64,000 nt of DNA from Diprion similis (lineage: Eukaryota; Arthropoda; Insecta; Hymenoptera; Diprionidae), in contig NC_060107.1 of the NCBI RefSeq assembly GCF_021155765.1, positions 15,238,501 through 15,302,500 of the forward strand. The letters are read 5' to 3'. Shown here in pieces: positions 26,280 through 38,200 of the stretch (positions are counted from its first letter, which is position 1; each line of letters starts with the position of its first letter). The notes below the pieces were generated by a model, which searched no databases, had not been told where the DNA came from, and saw only the letters and a list, made by a program, of their open reading frames with translations. The position numbers and the translations under genes were made by a program.

Positions 26280-29200
26280 TTATACACACAAAATGTATGC
26301 ATTGTATGTATAACAAGTTATTTTTGTATCTGTACAATTAGTAGTGTTAGATGAAAACGGACTAACTTAATGTAATTCATTGTTAATTGTACAAATCTCT
26401 GGCATCAAACGTCATGCACATTCCCATGGTTGTACATAGTCGATGAAGCGGAGTTCCTTAGTCCACTCACTTCGCTAGCCGCTCTGTTTCCCATTTGATC
26501 TAAGCGTCTCTTAGCTTCCACCACTGCTTCTTGTAGATTACCAATAGTTTGGACTTGGAGTTCATTCTGAAAATAAAACCTTACACGTAACTATAACTCA
26601 AAGAAGGTATGGAAAAAAAAAGCAGTGTTAAACTTTTCAAATGACAATTGCAAATTGTAATATGATACAAACCTCTTTTTCCAAACGAGTTTTCTGTTGT
26701 TCAAGTTCAATAATTGCCTGACCTTGCAGCTGAACCTGAATTGAGCAAAGATTTCATTTAATTACAATTTTTTGGCACGTTTTTTGTTTGAAAGTTGATA
26801 TACGGTGCAGAGGATTCAATGGGGACTAGTACGTAGCAAAAACTCATTATTACAGGATAAAAATGTGCACTATTTTCTCATGAGTATTTTGAATTATTAA
26901 GGTTTTCAAAACTTCATAGTTGACGTTTACTGTTGGAACATTAAAAATCACATTTTTTATAATTAACTCGTATGCAATCATAGCTTTGCAATACATGTTC
27001 AATTTTTAGCGAAACCATTTTATTATTGTGATGTTGAAGTTACATTGTTAGTGCAATTTGACTTCAAAACGTACTGCTGAGTGTGGGAATATATGGGAAG
27101 TCCTTTGTTGAATATTTGAATAGTATTTCGTCATTTCAAGCATAACTTGGCCAAAAATGAAGAGCAAGAAACTTCTTATACTCGAACAGAAATTGTATTT
27201 CCTCTGAAAATATAAACGTACCTTATGAAGTCAAATTGGATTAGTAGTGTACCTTAAACCTGCTGGCCTGAAATAATTATGAAAGCCATGATTTTTTCTT
27301 AAGTTTCAAGAAGTAACGAGTTTTGTAAAATCTCGAGAATATTTCATGGCAGAAATAATAATTAATATTTGCACGTATGATTAGTTTCTACCATATATTG
27401 AATCCCATGGTTAGCACCGCCCCAATCCTCATGGTATAAATTGTGAAAGACGTACCTCTGATTGTACGAGCTGCAAATTCTCCAACATCTTTTCTTTATG
27501 TAGATCCTGGGATACGTGAAAACAAACACAATGTTAAAAAAAATATTTATGCTTACTCTTACAAGGGGTAAATATTTTTAATGTAAAATTTAACGACATT
27601 TATAAATACCGAATATGTCTAATCTTACTTCAATGATCATTCCTTTTACTCAACACCAAGTAGTATACTATTTTGTAGTAAACACTTTTCATATTTTCTG
27701 TCCGTACGCTAAAATAGTTGACCGATATATATCTCTGTATACGCTTTTATTATCCATAAATGTCACGAAGAGAAATGTTTATCGAAACACGTTTCACGAA
27801 TGTATAAAAAAGCACTGCGCAATTTCATAATTCTTAGCGAGTGATAAAAAAGCTCAAATTCTCTGCGTGCAGCTTGGAAATTGCTTTGTTCTCAAGATTG
27901 ACCAAAGTATTTCAATTCACAGAGAACAAACTCAGGGTAATTTCAATCTGGAAATGTTCATTTCCGGTGAAAAATGGGTGAAGAAATAGAAGAAGAATCG
28001 GTTGGTTTTTACTGCATTAACAGATCAGGAGAAAATTTTGGTACTCTAAATGTTAAAACTGTGTTAATATAATGCCAAATTTAGGCAGCGAATAGTTAGA
28101 TATAATAAAGTTTATGATAATCCCACCTTTTCTTGCATCTTCTGATGTAAGTCCTTCAACTCCGCTTGAGTCATCTTAATCGAGTCTTTCTGTATACGTA
28201 TAATCTCTTCTTTATTTTCAAGCTGAAAGTAGGAACATGATTGATATTTTGAAAAAATGACAGACCGTGGTTTCATCAAAACGACTTAAAATTGTTATAT
28301 AATTTTTATGAAGAAAATAAAAATGGTGAGAAAATAATTGCAAGAATAAGATAATGGTATTTACCAGCTTTTCTTTGGAGCATAAAGTATTCCTAAGCTT
28401 GTCAACATCTGCAAAACATTGCTCTGTTGTTTGACCGTATTTTCTTAGTATATCCATTGCTGCTGAGAAAGAACCAGAGGACAGTGACGAATGTGAAGAT
28501 CCTTCGCACACCTGGAATTGATGAGTAATTAAAAATAACCATGAAAAAAATTGTTTTCGGAAAATTTGAGAATTTTTTACATGTTTACTTAGAACGTCAA
28601 TTTTTCTATTTTTTCAATTTTTTTAAACATTCTTCTCGGTTTTTCTGAAGAATTTCCGATAAATTCTTGTGCTTTCCTAAAATGTATAGAAATTTCTCAT
28701 TGTCTACATACGAAATTTAATTGAGCAGATTCGTGGCAAAAATCAGTAATATTTTTTGAAATTTAATTTTATGATTCGAGTTTTCTGTAAAAATTGTTCC
28801 ACCTCTAAACTCGACTTGGTAGAGGTAGTCCGAAACGTAACAACTCAAGGTTCAAATTATAATAATTCTTTCAAAAAAGTTTCTGGAAATTTTCGCAGAA
28901 CTCTCCGAAAATATAAAATATTTCTGAGCAAAATGATGAATTGAAGAGAATATTTGTTATCGAGAGAGTAAAATGTTAGTTTAATAGATTATTACAGTCC
29001 CAATATGTATCGCATGAATGCATAACAACGCACCAATTTTTTAAGCTCGTTTCCAAGTTCTTCCAAGCCACACCTAGCTGATTGCATAGTGTCCTGTAAA
29101 ACTTTGAAGGACTGCGGTATAGTCTGAAATAATAATAATAATAGTAAGAAAGTTGTTAGTATTATTAATAAAGAGAAAATATTGAAATTAAAATAATTAC

Positions 29201-32200
29201 CTCGAATTTGAAGTCTTGGCTGCAAATAGTATGCATTCCGTCTGATTTGTAATGACTCTGTAGGGAAGTAAATGTAAAAGACATGTCCAGAAAGAAATAA
29301 GACAAAGTTAACGATTATCCATTATCGGATTAATTATACTCACGCAACAACCTAGGAGATCTTTTGACTTTTTAAGCTCTATTTCACTGCAGTCAAGGTC
29401 CCGTCGCAGCACATCCTCCCTCTCTTTGTGCCTCCTTGCCTAAAATGACAAAACAGATGGCAAAAGTTCTTAGAACGAATGAAGTGGTTAAACTTTCCTT
29501 TATTATTGCTATTCTTACCTCGTTCTGAAGATCTCTTATCTGGTCCTGCAAATCAGAAACGCGATATTTCCACTCGTTCAGCTTGGCGTGTTTTTGTGCT
29601 TCGCATATTTCCTTTAAGAATTAGTCAATCGCTAGTTATAAAGATTTCTCAATATTCAATATTATATGAAACATATTTTATAATAGAGAATCATTGGTTC
29701 CTTACCAACGACGTTTTTACTCGGAAATCATCATATTCCTTTTGGACTTTTCTAAGATCATCCTTGATTTTGAAAAGGTCCTCTTGCTTGGTCTAGAAAA
29801 AGAAAAGACATGAATAATCGTAAGCTTATTAATCAAAATTCATTAGTAACGATTGAGAGAAAAGGAAATGGGACTGCGATATGTTGTTTCACTCAACTGA
29901 AATACAGTTCAGTTCAGACATGCCATTGGTTACGTGAAATGTCAAAAATCGAGACGTGAGAAGCACCAAAACAGCATTTACCTTGCAAAGAGAATCTTCG
30001 TAGTAATCGGTTTGATTTGTTAAGGCGCTGGAGTTTCCATTTGAGATCTGAAAGGTAGTATAAAAGAATTTACTTCGAGCAGTTAATCCCTCGTATAAAA
30101 CTGAAATAAGCGATAACTCACTTGTTCCATAACAGAAGAAAAGTTTTCTAGCATATCCTGCATTTTCGTATGCGTATTGTCAAGTTCGTGCTCAAGTCTG
30201 TTGAGTTTCTTACTCCTTTCAGAAAAGACGTTTTGGGCCATCTCGTTGTCGAGTAGCTTCACAACACATAAATATGATTGGAAAGTGGGAAAGAAAAACA
30301 AAAAGAATACGAAGATAACACTGAAATTACATTTCAGGTGTAAGAATTTTAATACTTATTGAATATTAAATATGTTTACGATTCCATTTTACTGTACACA
30401 TTTGATGGGGAAAAGTTACACTTACGACTTCATCTGCTTTTTTTTGAAAGTCTTTGAAGCATTCTTCCAGATAACTCAGCTGCCCTCTAACTTCCAATAA
30501 CGTTGCGACCGCATTGCACTCCTAGAATGCGATAATTTGTTTATAACAAACAGTATCACCTACTTTGTAAAATAAATAAAAATCAAAGTTAGCAGATGAT
30601 CAATTCAAAATATGTATTCTATAACAAATTAGTTAACGCAATTCTAATACTTTACCCCAGTTTGACAGATCTGTACATTTGCTATAATTTGCTGAATCTC
30701 GTCGTTCACTATACTCAATAAATGATCGCATTTGTGGACTTTCACAGCTCCAATTGAATTGCATTCCTTTGATGAAATGAAACAGTACCAAAAGGTCAAT
30801 TTATTTTTAACAAAGTTTTATAAACTTTATCTTTTACCTAAATACATCTGAAAAATTGCCAAATATTTACGTCAAGTTTGTTAATGGCGCCGCCGACGCA
30901 CCGGGACAAGTCACTTGTCATCTGATTTATTTCATTCTTCAGATCCTTTAACTTGATTGCACCATTTGCTATTCGCTCATTGTGCCTCAGTTTTTCTTGT
31001 TCCTATAAAGATCGAAACGATGTTCCATTTACTGTTTTCTGACTTTCAAAACTGACAGCTTCGAATTGAATTCTTATGTATTCTTACTTGGAGCTTGAAT
31101 TGGTTTATAGTGTCCGTCAAATTTTCCCTCGTCTTTGTCAAATGTTCCTGTATTTGCTTCACTAATTTGGTTAGCTCTATAAACTATGAAAGAGAATACG
31201 GGGTTCTTAAACTTTGCGAGATTGTGCGATAATTTGTACTTTACAATACTCTTGTAACTGAGCGAACCTTTTCGTGTCGACAATTCAACGAACTTATAAC
31301 ATTTGTCATTTCTTCACGCAGGTCTTCGGTAGCTGCCTGCGCTTCCACTGTACAAATTCTAAACTCTTCCATCATACGAAAGTGTTGGATTGCTTCGTTG
31401 ATTACCTGAATGCATTACAGTACAAGATAATAGTCTTAGCAATTTTTCCTCAGTGTATTTCACATTTTATGAACTGGAAAAGTAATCAACACTTACCACC
31501 GAAGATCCTTTTACAGGCGTGCAATCGTCCTTGCGCTTCTTTACCTGAAGCGAAAACCTGTCTTAGAAAACATACCCAGTGATCAAGGTTGGCAGATACA
31601 CTTACCGCTGTTTTTATTAAGTTTATCGCCTTCTCCTTGTCTTTATAGATTTTAGAGATACTCTCGATGCTGCTGGTTGTCCGTTTTTTCAAATTCTGCA
31701 TTTGTGTTCTGTTACTGTCATCTACGCATGACTGTAAAACAAATTTTATGAGTTCAGACTTGAATGAAGTCAAGCCGATCGACCAAATTTCATCTAAATT
31801 AGTTAATCCATTTCGAGTAATTGACAGACGAAAAAAGTTCATTTAGACAAAATGCTTGGGAATAGCTGAAATAGTTTTTTTCTAAATCTCAAAAGTTCTA
31901 AGCTGTGAAGAATCGCATTGATTGAGTTCCAAATCGTTGATATCCGTTAATTCATCGTCGAGATATCGTTGGACAAAAATTAATCAGAACCACGACCAGA
32001 AGTTCATCTGAAAATTTTTGGATGCGATTCCCTGAGCCTCAAAACATAGACATTTAGTGGAAACTGAACTTTTCATTTTTGGAGTAATTATATTCATATA
32101 CACATATATGCAACTTGTTTCTTCTTTGAAAACAGAAAGGGAGGAAGATGAAAATATCTTCAATTGGACATAATTGTGAAAACTAACGTATTTGGCGGTG

Positions 32201-35200
32201 ATTTCAACGATATGTGATAAACGTTTCAGCACAGCGTCAAAGCCGTTTAACAATGTTCTAGCGCTGCCGCAACATGTGTCCTAGATGAAACGGGTACAAA
32301 ATTGATTTAATAAGAAGCTCAACGAAAGTTAAAAAACAATTTTATGACAGAACTTGGTTTACTTTCGATAATTTGTTGCATCGTAAATCAGCAAGTAGTG
32401 ATTTCATGTTCTGCAATGTCACTTCGTTACTCGTGCTCTAAAATAATCATCAAACGAGATCAAATATAAGAATAATACCAAGAACCAGCAACTTGTTTCG
32501 CACGTTCTGAAACCTGGTAATTTTCAATAGGTCTGAATACATACTGCACATGAAGCAGACTGAAGTAAGTCAAGAAGAGACGTGATTTTTGTCTCGACTG
32601 CATCCCGATTGCTTTTCATAATCTCCATAAACTTGGTCTGCAATAAGTATTCAAGGAAATCGATAATCGTTGATTGATTCAATTTCAGACAGTTGAAAGA
32701 AAAAAAAAAGTATTGAAACTTATACATAACATTTTAAGAGCATGTTTATAAAAGCTACCTTCCTCAAAGCGTACGTGAGATCTTGTTTATTGCTAAACAC
32801 TTACATGACCAATTATTTCTGTCTTGTAATTAATGAGCAATTTTTCTGTGTCCAGTAATTTTTCCTGAACTTTTGCCACTCCGTTATCTCGGTGTAAATC
32901 CTAAACCGAGTGAAAACGGGAAGTAAAAGTAATTCGTGAATGAAATTTGCATTTTGGAACTTTACAATTCTTGCACCTTTACCTGCAGGTTACTAGAGAT
33001 GAGTTTTCAAAAAATTGAACAAACCTCTTTTTCCTTGGTGCTGACTTCTTCCAGGATCTTTTGCAGTTCCGTTCTCAATCCCAATAGCGCTTCTTTCTCC
33101 TTTTCCATCAACACTTTGGTATTTGATAAATAGACTAGAATCTCATCCTAAAATAGTAATTAAAATGGTATTAATGATGAAACTAGGATCAGAGTCGTTG
33201 CGATTTACAAAAGTATCAACCGTATTCATAATACCTGATGGTGACTTGGACTATTTCCGTCTGTTGCATCTTCTTCCTGAAACAGAGAAATGGACTTTAT
33301 AAATATGATCCATCAATGATCAATTTGAACGATTAATTCTTACCTCCACTGACGTGTCAGTTTTAATTCGCACCCTCCGAGCGGACGAACAAGTTTCCTG
33401 AAAATACAAAGAATATATTGCTAAATTGAAGGTTTGTTATGTTTGATGAACTTTTAGCGTAAAATGAATAGCAACAAACAAAAACTAACACAACTTCTGA
33501 ACCGATTTTGTAACTACTTGCGATTAGTGAATTAGTAATTCATAGACAATCAAGAATACATTGGCCGTTCGAACAAAATTTTATTAACTAACACAATAAT
33601 CAATAGTTCTTACAACGTGTAGTTATTCAATTATATATATATATGTATATATTTATATATTTCATTTTCAACTTGAAGGTGTTTTTTCCGAGACATAGTG
33701 CACCTGAATGCCTGTTGGTTGTTTGTTATTTCGTGAGTTAGAATCTTTGCAAGGTGGGGAGAGTTTTCTGCTGGATTTTATTATCTGATGATCGACTTCT
33801 TGGAAATATTTATTTCTGTTAACAACAACGTCGCTCTGCGTTTGCTGCTGAGAAACCATCGATTTTTCAAAACTTTCTCTACCATTGAGTCTGTTTTCAG
33901 GGTTCGAACGACGGTGCAAAGACGGCACTTTATTCTTGCAACATGGGGAAAATTGCAGGGGTGCGGAAGGGATGAACTTATGATAACATTCCCAGTAAGG
34001 CGGGTCAGTTGCGTCAATACCATTTCCGTCACAAGAACTTTGCATGCAGGAGAAACGCGACGATATTGAAGGCTAGAAATCCAAGCCTGAGTGTTATTCA
34101 CATGAATAAGGTGAAAATTTTGTGCGAGAAAGTAGACATTTTTGGGTTGTTCGTTTGGGAGAAACATTTTTTTTTTTACCACCGCAGCTCAAACTGTGCA
34201 AAAAAGTTATAAGTCTCAGCTCGAAGAAGAATTTATGTAAAAATTCGATTGACTAATCTGCAGGTGATTCAATTTTCTGTAAAAATATTTACACAAAAAA
34301 AAATCTTAATGATCAATTTTATGTACAAATTCATTTTTAAACGTCTTTGATGGCTGAATTATTGACTTTACAACGATCATTCAAATGACATTTTTATCCA
34401 CGATCTAATTGACTACAAAATACTTTCAGGAGGATTTTCTTTTTTTACCAGAAACGATAAGTTTTCAGGTAAAAGTAGAGTAAAAAAAAAAATGTTAGTC
34501 TCAAACAAAACACCCCGACAATTAGGTCAGAGTAATTACTTTAAGTTTGGCCTGCTTGAGCTCCCTTCTCATTTCTTTGATGATGTCGTCCTTGAAATGC
34601 GTTTGCATATCAGATTGGCGGCACTGTTCTTCGAGCATGGCGAGTTCCTCACGTAGAGACAAAACAAGATCATGTTTTTCAGCTACTTCGACCGTCAGGG
34701 CATCGCGAGTTTCAAGTGATTCCTAAAGGTGAGAATCGCTTTTAGATATTGAAGTTTTAAACTGATGATACGAATGTGAGAGAATATGATGAACAAACTT
34801 TTTTCAAACAAGTCATTCGATTTTCAAGCTGCTCAAGTTCCATGCACTTTTCATCCAGTTTAGACTGCAGAGTTTCCATTCCGATGCTCTTTTCGTGCAA
34901 TAGCTTCTCTAATTTAGTTTCACTCTCCATTAAATCCGACCGCAACTTTTCTATCTCTAGCTCACTTGTCTTTAAGGCATTTTCCACAATGTCAGCCATT
35001 CTGACAATCTGAACAGTAACAGATATCTTCAATATATATATTCAAATACAGTAATGATGAGAATAAATTAACTGGATAGAATCCGAAGCGAGCGATAAGC
35101 GCAGAGAACAAAGGTTTGCGCTGTAAAACTTGAAAACTTTTTCACTATTTCGTATCCAGTCATCGAGCAATTGAAACGTTTCGACACATATTTTTGGCCA

Positions 35201-38200
35201 TTTTACATACACAGTTTTATATACTCATCATGTATGATCCGATAAATGAAATAGTTCTGGAAATCCTTTACCGGTAAGAAATGTAGACACGTCTTTGAGA
35301 AAAACGATATAGATTGTCAAGAAAAGAATGATTCACACTGTTATTTAGCCATTTGAATGGTGCATAGGCCATTCTTAAATTCCTATTCACTCAAAAAGTT
35401 TGCGCATGTGTAATTCTGAATAAAATTATTACAATATATTGATATATATCAGATAAAACATCCAGTATAAACACATTTCCTACATGCAACTTAACGTGAT
35501 ATAATAGTTAGAATGGAATACAAGGGAATAGAATCGAAATTCCTGTTTTCTTTTTGTGCCGAGAGAGTAATTATACTTTCTGAGGGACTTACGTCAGAAT
35601 CAACGTCAACATCTGGTGAAGTTGATTGCAGTACAATTTGATTGGCCAATATAGAGCGGTTTTTCAGATTATCTCTAAGAGTTTGAAGTTTGGAGATGTA
35701 TTTTCTAATTGTCTCTTCTTTTAAAACTACTTGTTTGTTCTGTTCGGCCAACTTTTCTTCCAGATTTGTTCGATACCTGTAAAATTTGGTTTGATTTAAT
35801 CAGTTACGAGTTGCAATAGTGTCGACACATTTCTCTTCCAAATTGTGCTGACGATTACGTGATCTTGGACATTCATAAATTTGTGCAGCTTTGTTTACCG
35901 TGTCAAAAATTAAAGTGTCGGGCGTAGGGTATAAATCACGTTGTTAATTTGGAATGCTTCATTTTTTTTTCGGTGCAGTTGGCAAAATTTTTCACATAAA
36001 AAATAAAGTGTTTCGCACGGTGAAACATAAAAGTCAAATGATATTTAAAAATATTATTTTTTCAAATCGAAATTGTGTGATTGTAGAAGAATCATAGCAA
36101 AGTCGAAGATGTTCCAATGCATAACGTGATCGTTACCCTGTGACAAGCACTTTTACTTCTTCTGGCTGTAACCACGGAAGCCAAAGTTGCACAAATCTGC
36201 AATTATTATAAAATTCTTGGGATAGAAAAGTAAATTTAATAAAATATTTGTAATTCTAAATATCGTTAAATCAGTAATGCTTCATTTTCAATGACTTACG
36301 CCAAGGCCTGTTTCTCATTTTCCTTCAGTTGATCAACCTGCTCTTTTAGACTAGTGATGTACTCTGCTGTATCTTCTTTTTCCTAATTTGAGGGCAATTG
36401 TCAATTACTCCGTAGTTTTCTCAACAAGGTATTTTTTACTTTGAACGTTTTACATGAGTCGATAATAATTCTTTAATCGCCAGATTGTTTGTGACACTGA
36501 TTTTGATGGATAATAATTTAGTGCATGGAATATCCAGTTTTTATCATTATTATTGAAAAGTGAGCTTCCGATTTCGCGAAATTAAAAATTAGTAACAAAA
36601 ATACAAATAAAGCGCCACGCAATAACGAGATAACGTTTGTTTTTTCAAAACTTGTGAACTATACACGTGCGATTTTATTCAACAATTTCATATACATATC
36701 AGAGATCTCTTTATTAAAAAAAAATAGCTAGCAAAGCTGTTTGGTTTATACATTCAGCGTATTCTTGTAAAAAGATGTTTTTCCAATTGAATTACAATTG
36801 ACTTGGGCAAACTCGGTCTAGTTCTTCAATTAATAAATTATTCCAACGTGTTACATATAAGTTATAATGTAGTTGAGAAGAAAATAAAAATAATCAGTAT
36901 AAATTATAATAGCAAAATAAAAAATTATAACAGCAAAAGCTTTACAAAAAAATCATAAAGTTGAACTGGAAACAAAAAGTTTTGTATGTATGTACATTGC
37001 TAATACTAATAAAAAAACATTTGTATTTTCAGTAGTAAAACACAGAAGAGATGAAAAATAGAAGTAAATAAAAATTTTTATGAAAACCATGCTTGAAATG
37101 ACGACGGAAGGTTTTTCATGTCAAATTCATAGTTAGGTAAATGTTATTTCAAGTGTTTTTCAAACCTGAGACATTGATACAAAGTTACTGACTTGAATAT
37201 TTGGAAAAAAGTGAAAAGATAATCTACTGAAAAGTAATAGGCAAGTTATCCGTATCGCATGGAAAGCAGACTGTTGGACGAATGGTTGGACAGTCGCAAA
37301 AACTTCTATTTTCTGGACACTCTGGCCCTCTAGCAAGCCCTCGTCCCAATTCAAGAATAAGCCTAACTTTCTTGTCCGCAATTGTGCGTGAATTTACCTG
37401 TCCACAGGTGCAGCTGAAAGAAGAAAGAACCAAGTTGAAAAAAATAGAGTGCCTGAATAGAAAAGAAGAGTTTTTTGAAAAGGAAAAAAAGAAAAAAAAG
37501 TCCCACAGACATGAATGTTATCGTTCACAGTTATATCATGATGTAACAAAGAAGAAAAGATATTTATAAATGAAACTAATTATGGAAAGAACCTGATTAT
37601 AGTTATTAAAACGATATTTTTCCATTCTACTTTAGATGTAATTAACGGAAATGTTCCACTTTTCAGATTGCCAAAATAAAACTTTGTTGCATACAGGCAA
37701 AGCGGGATCTATGATAAATATTTCCAAATTTCTTTTCATCATATTCTCCACCTTGCTCCAAGTGCTAATAAGAAGATAATTTCAGCAAGTCCAGTGATTT
37801 GGTAGAAACTTACTCCAGAGGAGCTGGGATGTCGTTCGGCTGGATTTCAAAAAATGTTATCCCATCCAGACTCCAGCAATTTTCTCTTCTAGCCCTTCTT
37901 ATCAGCTCGAGCAGTCCTCTGATATCACTTTGGAGAAACTCTATTCTTTGCTGAAGCGTTTCTTCATCTTTCATAAGTTGAGTGACACGGTTTGCGAGAG
38001 CGGTGATAGACTGGATGATGATAAGCATTTAAAATACTGATGGCGAGAGAGAGAAACAACTTCAAATCAAAGAAGATATGTGTAACAGAATCGAACGATT
38101 GTACAACCGACAGTAAGTATTTTATAAAATTGACAACAGAAACATAAAGAACGTGCTTACAAATGTAAATATAACGTGTGTCGATGTCAAATTAAAAGGA

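Noticed and set aside
33397-34540. Two separate coiled-coil genes split here
   Set aside because: I saw no start exon or ATG for a second gene, and the exon at 33344-33397 accepts exactly the phase left by the exon ending at 34540; an alternative 3' end explains the terminal exon better.
37282-37569. Plus-strand lysine-rich ORF
   Set aside because: The Lys run comes from AAG/AAA-rich DNA opposite the polypyrimidine tract of a minus-strand acceptor.
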